Positions 12,283 through 24,545 are shown, counted from the stretch's first letter. The stretch: 64,000 bases of DNA from Dysidea avara (GCF_963678975.1 NC_089280.1:1687001-1751000); one strand, 5' to 3'. The notes: generated by a model from the letters alone, not told the origin. Numbers and translations: made by a program.

Positions 12283-14750
12283 CTGGTAGAGTCATGTGGG
12301 ATTCTTCCCGGATTCAGTGACCATGAAATTGTTAATGTCTCCTCTCTTACTTTTCCATCTCATCATAACTCTAAAGAAAGAAAGATTTATCAGTGGCACA
12401 ACGCCAACTTTGATCACATTGCAGAGATTATTTTACACTTTAACAATAGATTCATTAACACTTACAGCTGTGACACCCCTGTTGACACTCTCTGGGGTGA
12501 ATTCAAATCACTATGTGACACTTGTTTGTCTACTGTACCGCTCAAATTCTCATCCACTAAATATTATCCTCCTTGGTTAACAAGTCAAATTAAAAACTTT
12601 CTAAACAAAAACAGCAAAGATACAATACTGCACGTTCAACTAACCTTTCCAAAGATTGGAGCTCTTACTATGACTTGAAAAGAAATTTACAACGTCTTTG
12701 TCGGAAATCTCGCAACAGTTATTTATCTTCATTATTAGATAACCACAGTAATGTCACGAAACGATTCTGGTCATTTATTAAACATAAGCATAAAGACCAA
12801 GTTGTAATTAATACTCTACATTTTTCAGGAGAAATATACACAGAAGACAAGGCAAAAGCCGATGTTTTAAATAACAATTTCTCATCCATTTTTACAAGGG
12901 AAAATATAACAGAATTTCCTCGCATTGAAGGGGAACGTGTACCAGATATTCCACTATTAAACATTCAAGTTGATGGTGTTAGAAACCCGTTAGAAAATCC
13001 TGATCCCCTTAAATCACCTGGACCAGATAACATATCCTCAAGATTTTTGAAAGAAACTGCCATTCATATTGCCCCCTCACTCACTTTTATCTTTCAAGCT
13101 CAAGGTATTGTTCCTTCCGAGTGGAAAAAAGCCAATGTTGTATATATATATATATACCTGTTTATAAGAAAGGCAGTTGCACAAACCCAGGAAACTATCG
13201 ACCCATTTCCTTGACAAATATTTGTTGCAAGACACTTGAGCACATAATTTACTCATAAATTTTCTCCCACCTCGACAAATTATGATGTATTGTGTGAAAA
13301 CCAACATGGATTTTGATCCAAGCAATCATGTGAATCACAATTACTGGGGGTAGTGAATGACTTTAACAAGGCCTTGGATGCCGGGAGCAAGTTGATGCAC
13401 TATTCATTGACTTTGCTAAAGCCTTTGCACATGAACGACTCTGTCAGAAACTTTTGTACTACAGCATTACAGGAAAGTTATTAGATTGGATTAAAAATTT
13501 CTTGTTTGATCGATCTCAAGTAGTGGTGGTTAATGGATACTGTAGTGATCCTTGTCCCGTTTTATCTGGAGTACCACAAGGTACTGTTTTAGCACCCCTG
13601 CTGTTTCTACTGTTTATTAATGACATTGCACAAATCATCAACTGTACCATTAGGCTCTATGCAGATGACATCTTGATATACACAACCATATACTCTCTGT
13701 CTGACTGTCAATGTTTACAAGGAGACTTACACACTCTACAAAACTGGGCAAAGATATGGCAGATGAAATTTAACCCTTCCAAATGCTCCCATCTTATCAT
13801 TTCCAATAAGCATCACATTCTTCACTATAACTATCATCTTTGTGACCAACCAATTCAAAGAGTTTTACAAGCCAAATACTTAGGTGTAACATTTGACGAA
13901 CATCTAAATTGGAAACATCACATTGCCAGTATTTGTAATAAAGCTAATGCAGCCAAGTCCTTCCTGAGGAGAAACGTTAATTATTGCCCAACAAATATCA
14001 AAGCTAATTGTTATAAGTCCTTTGTAAGACCAATCCTAGAGTACGCATCCCCTGTATGGTCACCACACCTACAATGTGATATTCAACAATTAGATAAGAT
14101 CCAACGTAGTGCAGCACATTATGTATTTAATGATTATTCTTGGAATAGTAGTGTTACTATAGTATGTTCATGTTGAGCTGAATCCTCAAAAACATTTAAT
14201 AACTCATGGATGCATACACAATTTTGAAATTTGGCTCATTTGTAGTACTGCTTGATCCACTAAAAATATTTCAAAATCTTTTTGTTCAAATGTTTGACAT
14301 AATATTTATGGCCAATCAAAATTTTCACAATACATTTCCTATGGGGAAGCCATATAAGTACAGTGTCCATTACAGCCCTTTCCCGAACTTGTAATGGAGC
14401 TAAACCATACGTGTCTGTTGTTGACACCTTTGCTGTTACCAATAATCATCTGGTTAGCTGAAATGTTAACTGACTCGGTTGAGAAAAAATCCACTTTTAC
14501 TTTTTAGCTGTTTTTCAGGATTCAGCTCAACGTGAACATACTATAATATGCTTTCTAATCTCAAATGGCCTACTCTAGATCAACGTCGTACCTACAACAA
14601 ACTAGTGATGTTCTTTACTTTGGAACAATCTACCCAATCATTTAGTAACTATATCATCCTTAGACATTTTTAAAGAGCAATTGACTGATTATTTAATAAT
14701 GCAATTATACCTAATATTTGTGTGTTTGTACTCTAATTGAGTATACACAG
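12283..14750 (+). mobile_element. APE-type LINE, main part with reverse transcriptase
   Basis: This continues the LINE broken at 8610. It includes GFSDHEIV (the endonuclease SDH motif), a linker rich in basic residues, GNYRPISLTN near 13190 (RT motif), SGVPQGTVLAPLLF and YADDILIY (13570-13680, the polymerase catalytic aspartates), then KYLGVTFDEHLNWKHHI and SFVRPILEYASPVW. The reading is broken by a TA microsatellite (13140-13157), frameshifts and a MITE (14160-14543). The C-terminal part resumes after 14545. It is dead and not intact in any frame. The family is CR1/L2/Jockey-like by motif only. Confidence 0.85.
14160..14543. mobile_element. TA-flanked MITE in the LINE
   Basis: Inverted ends TAGTATGTTCAYGTTGAGC are flanked by TA on both sides (14158-14159, 14544-14545). 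Excision restores the LINE reading from NSSVT to MLSNLKWPTL. TA duplication suggests a Tc1/mariner-type source. Confidence 0.75.
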
Positions 14751-15240
14751 TAATAAATATAATATAATAACTAGACAGATGCAAACAGCATCGTGGGGTG
14801 AGCCTGAACATATTTAATGGGAGTATGCATAGCAGCAATAGGTAGTTGATGATGAGTATATATTCAAGTGAACATGGTAGCACAATGTGATGAAACAGAG
14901 ATAGCTCAAATGAGATCTTGCTACTGTTTGTAAGTGGCATAATATATGCATGCTATATTAACTGCATTATAGCTATTGCAGTTCTCTAGGTAGCCAGCTA
15001 CTGATTGTCATGCAGTGTTCAACTGGATGGTGAACTCAGCAGATTTTTTGTTAGCTATAAATAAGAGGAACTGTAAATCCCTTTAATGTTATAGACATGA
15101 TTGTACAGTGGTCAATTTATAAGAAATGATCATCTACACCATCTGCACAAAGGTATAATAGTACCTTGGGTATTAGCTATTAGTATAGCCAGGTGTAGTA
15201 TGAAGTACCGAGTTAGCCATAGGCTATCAAAACACACAAA
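14751..15240. other. Unassigned tract
   Basis: AT-rich sequence between the LINE tail and the Helitron-like fragment. Nothing is recognised on either strand. Confidence 0.4.
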
Positions 15241-15243
15241 TAG

Positions 15244-15714
15244 CTAGTAACAGGTTGAACATCTGACTGGATCCAATGAAGCTAATTCAGCATGAAATTC
15301 CGCAATCTTAGAAATAACAGCAGGGTCATTGTATGCTGGCAATTCAGCATCTTGTGATCCGTTGATGTTTACATCAGGATTTGTGTCTGTACCGAGATTC
15401 GAAGCACTATCAAAACAAATAAAATCAATGTTAGCATGGTACATATACAAATCTGATAACACAACGTAAACCATAAGCAAGCAAACAAAATTATTATGTA
15501 GATAAATCAATGTTATTGTTGTGTGACTGATTCATTATTTTGCATACTAATTCTGCCTTCTCTGCTGCAAGATTGTGTCCCTTTGCCGAGCATATCTTGT
15601 TCTGGAGTATTCTCTGTTTCTCCTTCGTCTTTCTTCAGCTTCTTCTGGTGTTTCTCGGTCCCTTCTCAATCTGTACAGCTGTCTCCTTCTTCTAAGCCGT
15701 TCTTCTGCATTCAT
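15244..15714 (-). pseudogene. Helitron-like protein, N-terminal fragment
   Basis: The minus strand has a start at 15714 followed by a strongly basic and acidic segment (MNAEERLRRRRQLYRLRRDR, then TPEEAEERRRRNREY) that stops at 15547. After a good acceptor (TTTGTTTTGATAG on the minus strand, at 15407) comes a second segment, 15406-15244, containing ISKIAEFHAELASL and CSTC. An arginine-rich start followed by an FH...CSTC element resembles the N-terminus of Helitron-like replication/helicase proteins of sponges and other invertebrates. The helicase and Rep domains are absent here. The assignment rests on remembered family style, not on a search. Confidence 0.5.
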
Positions 15715-15769
15715 TTAGCCAACCTTAGGTGATTTTCATATTCACGCGCTGATACACGTGTTTCATACG

Positions 15770-16092
15770 CTGTAATCTGCGTTGTATATTTCCCCGTGAC
15801 ATGGTCGATGAGACGAACATATATGGAAGTGCTGTAATCTACGTCGTATATTTCTCGGTGACATGGCCGATGAGACGAACATATATGGAAGTGCTGTAAT
15901 CTACGTCGTATATTTCTCCGTGACATGGTCGATGAGACGAACATATATGGAAGTGCTGTAATCTACGTCGTATATTTCTCCGTGGCATGGTCGATGAGAC
16001 GAACACATATGGAAGTGCTGTAATCTACGTCGTATATTTCTCCGTGGCATGGTCGATGAGACGAACATATATGGAAGTGCTGTGATTTACGC
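15770..16092. repeat. 62-bp minisatellite, about 5 copies
   Basis: Units start GTGCTGTAATCTACGTCG at 15829, 15891, 15953, 16015 and 16077, exactly 62 bp apart, with a diverged unit before them. Each unit contains GTCGATGAGACGAACATA. The array lies directly upstream of the minus-strand Helitron-like start at 15714. Confidence 0.9.
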
Positions 16093-16465
16093 CGTTTATT
16101 TCACGGTAAGTCCGTTTATTTCAGGGTCTCTTTCCGATTTCTTCTGTAGTTTTTTGGGCATGGTCGCTGAGACGAAAGTTACGTGGGCGACTCGCTAGTG
16201 TGGGGCTCGCTCAGGCTCGCCCCAATAATAATACACCTCCAATGCTGATCTGGGTCCTTGTTGCATAACCTTTAGCATAAATCCACTAATAATACCTTGA
16301 AAAGATGTTTATAAGGTGGGTTTATGAGTATTTGTATTATTAGTGATCATATGATTATACTAAGAAAAAAAATTCATTATAATCCTCAGTATACTGATCA
16401 AGTAAAGCCTAAAAGTGATAGGGGGGGTTTCAACCCCCAATGCCCACCCCCTAGATCCGCCCCTG

Positions 16466-16726
16466 AAACTCAACAGGACAAGTGGTTAGGAGTTCAGCTG
16501 GGGACTTGGCTGGTTGATTGCCGTGGAATCTGGCTAGTTTTAGCCACATAACTAATAAGCCACTTGAGTTAAGCTATATATTAAAGGTTGATTGAAGGCT
16601 AGTCACATAGGGTTAGAGTTATAGGGCTAACTACAGACTCGCATAGCTTGCTCAAGGGGATCAATCCCGCAATCCCAACTGAGGACTTTGGGGCGGCATG
16701 TCAGCACTGAGTTTAATAGCTACCTA
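16466..16726. other. Spacer upstream of copy A (homologous to 34740-34870)
   Basis: Non-coding. It corresponds to the tract split by F3 in the next spacer (34700-34870 and 49303-49330). GCATAG at 16637-16642 marks the position of the F3 insertion site. Confidence 0.55.
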
Positions 16727-17586
16727 CAGTGTTGGGCAAGTTATTTTTTAAAGTAACTAGTTACATATTACATATTACCAAGAGTACATAATAATAGAAG
16801 AGGGAGGAGAGTGTCTAACTCTCAATATAGGCTGTACAAACGCACAGCACTCAAACCCTCCTACTTCAATCCATAGAACAGCTAGCCATATATCAATACC
16901 TTTTTGTGAACAGAAGGCTGTTAATATCTGTTGATTGAAGCAGTACAATGCTGAAGCCTACTTCAGAGGGCAGCGCCTATAATCGAGATAGCAGCGCCGT
17001 TTGTCACCTTTGGTGGCTATAGATGATTGCGTAATGTCTGAGCGCTGTGCGTTTGGCGAATCTATAGCAGTTAGACACTCTCCTCCCTCTTCTATTATTA
17101 TGTACTCTTGATATTACTTGCAACTGAACTATTTAGTTACAGTTACATATTACCCATAAAATAAAGTAACTGTAATAATATTACATAATTTATTATATTA
17201 CTTTGTGTCCACAGCCTAAAGCTGTCACGCGTGAAACTACCACCTTATCACGTGACATGATTTCGTTGTTGGGCAATGTGCAAATCTTGGTTATAAGTAA
17301 GAAGCTAGTGAATAAGCTTCATTCAGTAGGCTTCAATACTTCGTTGTGGCTAGGCGTTACTCAGTGGATTACTAACGAGATTAGTAACTTCGTTACTTGT
17401 AGTAATAATATTACGTAATATTAGACTCGTTACAGTAACTATATTACTTAGGTAACGCGTTACGTTTGTAAGTAAACTAACTTGAGTTGTATTACTTGTT
17501 TTTATAGCGTATTTATTACTTAGGTACTACAAAAGTAATAATATTACGTAACGCGTTACATATGTAACGCGTTACTCCCATCACTG
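16727..17586. mobile_element. hAT-type element with GTAAC-rich interior
   Basis: The ends CAGTGTTGGG and CCCATCACTG are flanked by the perfect 8-bp duplication GCTACCTA (16719-16726, 17587-17594). The site is empty at 49964-49971 upstream of copy B. The interior consists largely of AGTAACTAGTTAC and GTAACGCGTTAC palindromes and contains a second element at 16779-17110. Confidence 0.8.
16779..17110. mobile_element. Foldback MITE nested in the GTAAC element
   Basis: Inverted repeats of about 40 bp begin CAAGAGTACATAATAATAG and are flanked by ATATTAC on both sides (16772-16778, 17111-17117). There is no coding content. Confidence 0.75.
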
Positions 17587-17679
17587 GCTACCTAGCACTG
17601 CTAGCACGTGCTGTATAGTGTTTACTGTAAATCTCATAGTAGCTAACATACAACACTGACACCACTACAGCACAATGTG

Positions 17680-17841
17680 ATGCACAGTGAAAGTGATTGT
17701 TGGCAAAAAAAATCTTGTGGTGACCTTCACACTGCGTGACTCAGATAATCCCTCGCATTTCGGCGAGTGGGCGTTATCGCAAAAGAGCTTCGATTGTGAT
17801 TGTGGTTGGCACTCAGTGTTTGCTGTCGTGTTGTAGTCACG
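17680..17841 (+). promoter_or_regulatory. Conserved 5' region of copy A
   Basis: About 150 bp upstream of the copy A start closely match 50660-50824 upstream of copy B, including CCCTCGCATTTCGGCGAGTG, which forms a small CTCGC/GCGAG hairpin. It is likely promoter plus 5' UTR. No TATA box is evident at a fixed distance. The similarity may only reflect recent duplication. Confidence 0.4.
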
Positions 17842-18026
17842 ATGAGACTATTGGTGTTTCTTACTTGGCTCTCAGCAAGTGCCTCTGAACATATTTGTGG
17901 AAGAATAATCGGCTTTTTCCCTTGTACTGCCAGTAACGATACTAGAGGTATTCGAGTGGATAATTGTGATGGGATAGACAGAATACCCATTATGAAGTTA
18001 GCTCTAGAGGAGATCAATGAGAGATG

Positions 18027-18389
18027 CATAGGCGGCGGAAAGGGAGGGGGGGCTAGGGGGCTAAAGCCCCCCTTCGGTCTGCTGAGGGGGGGCTTAGCCC
18101 CCCCTCAGAATGATATCACACCGAAACTATCTTTCTTGAAGACCGTGATAAAGATCGAGATACTCTAATAGAGCAGTCACTCTAATAAAGTAGTCAGTGT
18201 GTAGCGAGCTATGTAAGGATTTTTATGTAGTTTATCAGCTAGAAATGGTAGCTGGTGAGGTGGAATACTCTTGTCAGTTGGTTGTGACCTTTTTTTTTTT
18301 TTTTTGGTCTCACCTTACCAAACTATAGAAATAACTCTGGGTCAGCCCAGCGGAGCCCCCCCTCATATCAACTACTTCCTCCGCCGCTG
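18027..18389. mobile_element. hAT-type MITE inside exon 1 of copy A
   Basis: It is flanked by the perfect 8-bp duplication GAGAGATG (18019-18026, 18390-18397). Copy B exon 1 is uninterrupted at this point (near 51025). The ends are CATAGGCGGCGG and CCGCCGCTG. It carries CTCTAATAGAG boxes at 18151-18199 and a poly-T tract followed by GGTCTCACCTTACC, as in the MITE at 11360-11718. Confidence 0.9.
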
Positions 18390-18446
18390 GAGAGATGTGA
18401 CCTACTACCAGGATATCGACTAGTCGTCAACTATGCTGACTCTGGG

Positions 18447-19959
18447 GTAAGCTATAAATAGCTCGTTACTTATATAGTCAACCACTGGCACCGCGCGGCT
18501 ATATGTAGCTATAGTAACTGCTAAAACTGCTAGTTTTCAAAGCCATGATGCCTGAACTGTGTGTCATTTTGGAGAACTGGCCAACTGGTTAGCTACTCCA
18601 GTACATCATGATCATGTTAGCTACTCAAACAATTGCACCGTTACACTGACACAAGTAAAAACAAAAGGCTCACTTAAGGTACCAAAATTTGTGGTAGATG
18701 AATCTTACTATCAAGTGTTAATAACCAGCAGATAGTTTAGCTAGCTAAAGATTTTTGAAACTAGTAACCATAGAAAGTAACAAAGTAGACAAATATCTAT
18801 GAAATAAATACATGTATGTGTTTGCATGTATAGTATGGTGTCAAATTCACCTAGCTACTAACTGAGGGGTAGGATGATAATTGTAATGTAGTACACTTTT
18901 ACACTCCTACACAACTTCTTGTGGTGGCATTAATGTGCATAAGTGTATACTTCAAGGATTCTGGGATGGTATCATTATTAGCTTTGATCTTGTTGAATAT
19001 GATCAGCTATTGTATAACCATTACATATCTCTAACAAGTCAAAGCCAGTGTACTGTATAGCTACAGAGAAAACAGAATTTTAGCAACTAAGTCACCCTAT
19101 GATCGTAGGTTAGACACTGAAGTTGTGACTACTGCAGGATACTGTTAACAAACCAACTATTTTGTGTTTACAATGGTGTAACAAACTATACCAATTTGCT
19201 CTATCAAACGCTGTGGTGGTAATTCAGTGTTAAAGGAATGTGTTTTCATGAAAAGCATACTTGCAGGCCACATGTATATCAACACTATAGATGAGTAATG
19301 TGATTTACAACAAAATAATAACCAAGAAGGTCATCTACTTCTGCATGGTGGAATTCATTTATCACCACCATTGTTCCAATGAATTGTAGCTGTAATTCCT
19401 CCGCTGAAGGACTTTTATCTTAAAGGAATCAATGTAATTTGTTTTTGTCTGTTTTTGTGTGTTGTTGCATGATTAGTGATGTATTATATTATTGTCCATA
19501 ATGTGTGTTCCAGTAGGGAAGAACAACTCTGCCAACTATTGTGAAGATAAACAATCAAATCAAATCAGAAGTACTAATGATTAATCAGCTATATATAATA
19601 TATCACTTGCTATATACTGCTATACTATCAATATCTTGCAATGTTAAACAACCTAATGACCATTACTACTTTCTGGCAAATTCTATAGTGAGAATCACTG
19701 ACTGATCAGTATAGTATGTTCACTAGAATTTGCCCAAAATTAGATTGATAATGATCTCAATGGTGCGTGATTTTGTAAGTACACATCTTATGCCTGTAGG
19801 ATTATTTTGGGACAATATATAGCTACATTTTGTTTAAAAACACATCGTATGCATATGTATACTATAAGACTGTATACTTTAATGGACATTTTAGTGTCAA
19901 TTAATGTGATATCAGTACTATGTGTCGATATGTGCCAGTGACTTACTGTTTCACTACAG
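18447..19959 (+). other. Intron 1 of copy A
   Basis: Donor GGTAAGC, acceptor TTTCACTACAG. It aligns with intron 1 of copy B except for the retroelement (51602-52428) and MITE (52475-52665) found only in B. No other gene is seen. Confidence 0.7.
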
Positions 19960-20223
19960 TGCTCATCGATCCCAGCTGTATACCACCTTATCCAACAAAC
20001 TGATCCATTACAACCAACTAAGCTAATGATCCTTGGAACTGCTTGTTCTGAAGCCATTGAACTGATGGGAGTAATTGCTGAGAGAATTTTTAATATCACT
20101 CAAGTAAGGATATAAGAGGTGCATTGCTGTGGGATAATTAACCAATAAAACAGAAGGACCAATAACACATCTTCAGTTGATACATGACGAACAAGTAGTC
20201 ATCGAAATTACTGTGCAAACTTA

Positions 20224-20868
20224 ATTGTGACCGGATTTCACATAACAAGGCTTCTACACACACAAAATCAAACTTACGTTTTTACCAGAAATGGATTGCT
20301 GGCCTAATACACTATCATATTCCACACTGTACTTCCTTCAGGACTGGCAAGTCTGGTTTCTGTGGCAGCTTTCTTCCGACCCTGTCAAAGCCACGAGTGG
20401 GAGATTGGTGCCATTGAATGGCCATGGCTTTGTGATAATGGTGTGTAGTGAGCTGGGACTTCACAGAGAGCTCGCCAATAGTGTTCTCAGTCAATTTGGA
20501 GTGATTTGAGGGCCATGGAGAGCCCAAACTTGGCCTCTGGATTCCAATCGTCTTCTTGCTTCATTTTATACCCCTATATTAAGCCCACCCACCGCCCCCC
20601 ACCGCCCCCCACCCTCTCACCCTATTACTACCACCTGTGATATTATTACCCGCTCGAGAAAAGCTGCCCAAAACAGGGATAATTTTGGGTATCAGAAATG
20701 TATACACCCACTCAGTGATAGCTAGTAAATAGATGCATACTTGGTGCAAATTGTGTTTGCACAGCTGTAGGCACTGGGAAGTTATTACACAATGATTACT
20801 TAAAATCGCCATATCTCCTAACGAAGCTTTGTGTATCGAAGCCGGGTTTTGTCAAATTCAGTCACAAT
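20224..20868. mobile_element. TA-flanked MITE, ATTGTGACC family, in intron 2 of copy A
   Basis: The ends ATTGTGACCGGATTTCA and GTCACAAT are flanked by TA. The same intron position in copy B (near 54160) is empty. Relatives lie at 22414-23094, 39302-39958 and 61516-61909. Confidence 0.8.
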
Positions 20869-22413
20869 TAGTGTAGTGGATAAATCATATGTTTAACTAC
20901 TATCTTGAAATTTGTTTTATAGTTCATTCAACATGCTGCCATATTTGGGCATTATACTATAGCCATTCCATCATAACACAGTTGACACTTGTACACTATA
21001 CGATAAGGATTTGATGTTTTTGGTAGCATGTGTACATCCCTGAGCTGGGAGACTGGAGGTCTTAGCCAATTGTCTATGATCCATGAAGTATAGCGTGTAC
21101 TCCTGAAGCAAGAAGCCCCTAGCATGTAAAGTTTGATACCCCCTACACAGTACATACGTATTACAGGCATAAGTATTAATGAAGCAAAGGCTGCCATATA
21201 TGTAGCCTATAGTGTCAGATTGTTCTCTAAACCTCCATGGTCATATCTTATGTACACAATGAATGTATTTGCATGTATGTATGGTAATGTGGGGTGTAGC
21301 AGATAGAGTTACCTTTCAATATAGCATAGCTTTACATCATGTGTTTTGTTACAGGTAGTTTATGCTCCATCCTCTGCACTGTTTAGTAATGACAGAGTGA
21401 ACTATCTCAGGTTCTTTAGACTAGCAGCAATGGCACAACAAATATCAGATGATTATGTTGCACTAGTGAAAGAGTTGAGTTGGAAAAGAGTAGCAGTGAT
21501 ATCTTATGCCGACCACTTTATGCCTGATGTATGTCAACAGTAAATCATGTATTCTACTATAGGCTCTGTTACACTTCTCTGTCATCTTATTGTCAATATG
21601 TCTGGTACCTACATAGACTCAGTACTGTATTTCCCATTACTAGCTGGCACTCCACACCACACAAGGCTTACAAGACAATCATGTGCATGTGATATTGGAT
21701 TTCAGCTTTTCCAATGATGATCCTGATCTCGTTATCGAGCAAATCAAGGTAACTACCATCATCATCAACTTGTTCTATATCATTGTACTTGTTATATTAC
21801 AGAAAGTACATGCTAGAATTATCATAGCATGGTTACCACCATCACCAGTAATAGTTCTGATTCATTTTTGGTGTATGGTAAGTGAAATGTGTCTGTTATG
21901 GTATATATCTGGTCACCTAGGCTATCACCAAATTTCTCTACCTTATTGCTAATTAAGCAGATGGCTACATTTACCAGTTGCCTAATAGCGTGGTTGCTGA
22001 ATTGTAAGCTCCTCTGACAAAACATATCGTTGTAAAATTTCCAAATGTGTCATATAGATTACTTGCTTAATATGTTATTAATGTTGTACATACTTAACTG
22101 AATGTTATCCCAATGTTTTCCAGGTTATAAGGAGCCAACTTGTAGGACCAGGTTTTGTATGGATCTTTCCCGGATGGTTCCAGCCTAACTGGTGGAATGT
22201 CAGTGATGCTGATTGTACTGCTGAAGAAATGAAAACTGCTTTGGAGCATTCACTGGCTTATGGTGTAAATAGTATATTCACTAGCAATCTGTCTAGAATC
22301 ATAACATCACAAAAGGTATGTCATTATGTTTCAATTCAGAATTCATATTGTGCATTCTCACACATCAGAATGTATCACAATTTCAAAGTGATTTAGCAAC
22401 TATTGAGAGCATA

Positions 22414-23094
22414 TGTGACCGGATTTCATATAACAAGGCTTCCACACACACAAAATCAAACTTACGATTTTACCAGAAATGGATTGCTGGTCTGATACAC
22501 TATCATATTTCACACTGTACTTCCTTCAGCACTGGCAAGTCTGGTTTCTGTAGCAGCTTTCTTCCGACCCTGTCAAAGCCACGAGTGTGAGATTGGCACC
22601 ATTAAATGGCCATGGCTTTGTGATAATGGTGTGTAGTGAGCTGGGACTTCACAGAGAGCCCACCAATAGTGTTCTCAGTCAATTTTGAGTAATTTGAGGG
22701 CCATGGAGGGCCATGGAGAGCCCAAACTTGGCCTCTGGATTCCAATCGTCTTCTTACTTCATTTTATACCCGTGTATTAAGACCACCGCCCACCCCACCC
22801 TCCCACCCTATTACTACCACCCTATTACTACCACCCTATTACTACCACCCTATTACTACCACCTATGATATCATTACCCGTTCGAAAAAAGCTACTCAAA
22901 ACAGAGCAACTTTTGGGTATCAGAAATGTATACACCCACTCAGTGATAGCTAGTGAACAGATAAACAATTGGTGCAAATTTTGTATGCACAGCTGTAGGC
23001 ACTGGGAAGTTATTACACAATGATTCCTTAAAATCGCCATATCTCCTACCAAAGCTTTGTGCGTCGAAGCCTTGTTTTGTCAAATTCAGTCACA
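22414..23094. mobile_element. TA-flanked MITE in exon 7 of copy A
   Basis: The ends TGTGACCGGATTTCA and TTCAGTCACA are flanked by TA (22412-22413, 23095-23096). Copy B has continuous coding sequence at the matching place (near 55754). Removing the element and one TA restores the frame exactly. It contains a 14-bp tandem repeat at 22805-22860. Confidence 0.85.
22805..22860. repeat. 14-bp tandem repeat, 4 copies
   Basis: Four perfect copies of ACCCTATTACTACC lie inside the exon 7 MITE. The related MITE at 20224 has only one copy at that place, so the array expanded here. Confidence 0.85.
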
Positions 23095-23629
23095 TATATG
23101 GAAATGTGATGACAGATACAATTGTGCATTTTGGATATGTGTATGATGCAGTGTGGACCATTGCTGTTGCCTTAAACTCAATACTGGAAGATAAAGGGTT
23201 GGGAAGACTGGAAGACTTCACTTATGATTCAGTTGAAATGGCAAATGTGTTCACTGAAGCTGTTGCTAATTTGTCATTTGAAGGAATATCGGTTAGTGTG
23301 CATATCAACACACTTTAACAGTGGAAAAACCAATGCTTTCTTCCAGGGAAGTATAGCATTCCAGCGGAATGGTGATAGGATAAACCCTTCCATACAAATA
23401 CGACAGTACAGAGGTATATATACTTAGTTAAAATTAAATTTGACAATGTGTTGATGATGATGATCATTCATATAGTTTACTAGATTGTGCCAGAGTGATT
23501 TATTCTGCTAAACATTTTAGTGATATTATCCTATTATTACACGAGAGCAAGCAGAGCCGAGGCTATCATTCAACAGTATGGTAGTGCTGTATATTAGGGA
23601 TGAGGAGGTTTGCATGCAGCCTCACAATG

Positions 23630-23960
23630 CTTTCATAGCGTCTTGGCAGCACAAACACAAAAGTGCCTTCAGTACGACCCAAAACACTTCTAAAAAATTT
23701 TTATTTAGGGAACTTTCTAATAGTTAACTGACTGTCCCTTCAGACAAACATACCTCAATAATGGCAAAGGCTACAGACTTGTCTTTTTAACTGATAAACA
23801 TCACAGGTGCCTTTTTGGCATACCTCAATAATTATGTAAAATGCATGTTCTCCTTTATGTCCATTTCTCTTTGTTGACAGCTCATGGTGTTAATTCGTGC
23901 ATGGCTTTCCTACTGTTGTTACAAGATTTGTTTTCCATAGTAACATGGATTGAATTTTTC
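23630..23960. repeat. Dispersed repeat D, degraded copy
   Basis: It shares CTTCAGACAAACAT, AATGGCAAAGGCTACAG, TTTTTGGCATACC and a CATTTCTCTTTGTTGACAG-like end with better copies at 28150-28790 and 56380-57140. It lies in intron 8 of copy A and the reading frame is broken. Confidence 0.6.
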
Positions 23961-24446
23961 CCCAAATATTTTACCCATTGCATTGATTCCATTCTACTGT
24001 AAACAATAGGCTTGCACTAACATGTGGGATTCTTGCAGATCCAGTCACATTTAAGCACAGTGTACATAGGAACCGGATTGCCATTTGTCATGCTGGGGAT
24101 TACACACCTGTTTAAGTCTCTAGTGAGATAGTAGTTAATACCAGATTATAGCAATCAAAATACAATCCTTCTGGCAAAATATTGAGCAATATAGATGAAA
24201 AATAGGAAGGAAAAGCACATTAGACTGATCCTAATAGCATTTCATAGAATAGGAAATCAGGTTGAGACAATTCTTCATTAAGAGTTGGGCATATGTATAG
24301 TGTTGCTATCTGTAAACATGATTGGAGCCACATCTAATACATTTGGCACATACAGAGAAGCTTGTTAGTCGAGAAAGCACATCATTGTATGCATTTTCTA
24401 GTACTAAGATCTTCTACTTTGCGTGGGAGGATCAAAGTACCACTAT

Positions 24447-24545
24447 ATACTGTATTTTCCATAAACTATTGTACCAATTAGCTGCATAGCTGTACTGTAT
24501 GAGTTATATAGTACAGTTATGCAGCTAATTGGTGAAAATGCAGTA
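24447..24545. repeat. Foldback repeat in intron 8 of copy A
   Basis: The two arms share ACTGTATTTTC, CCAATTAGCTGCATA and CTGTACT in inverted orientation around a short loop. No coding content. Confidence 0.5.

Larger units (their letters stand above)
7750..16465. mobile_element. Composite insertion bounded by CAGGGGCGGATC ends
   Basis: The left terminus CAGGGGCGGATCTAGG (7750) and right terminus CTAGATCCGCCCCTG (16465) are flanked by GAACT and AAACT, a 5-bp duplication with one mismatch. Downstream of copy A the spacer is continuous at this point. The subterminal left end (7750-8400) and right end (16220-16465) each reappear inverted inside the block, at 11745-12277 and 8611-8860. The block therefore contains an inverted relative of its own ends, together with a LINE and a Helitron-like fragment. 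Confidence 0.5.

Noticed and set aside
13077-13325. 82-codon minus-strand reading
   Set aside because: Antisense to the LINE RT region and the TA microsatellite.
15711-15944. 77-codon minus-strand reading over the minisatellite
   Set aside because: It is a translation of the 62-bp repeat. The unit is not a multiple of three and the frame drifts.
15770-16092. Regular 62-bp repeats as a CRISPR array
   Set aside because: The whole 62-bp unit is repeated with no variable spacers, and the context is eukaryotic.
17842-18168. 122-codon reading as a complete short secreted protein
   Set aside because: After about residue 62 it runs into the exon 1 MITE. The true exon resumes at 18398.
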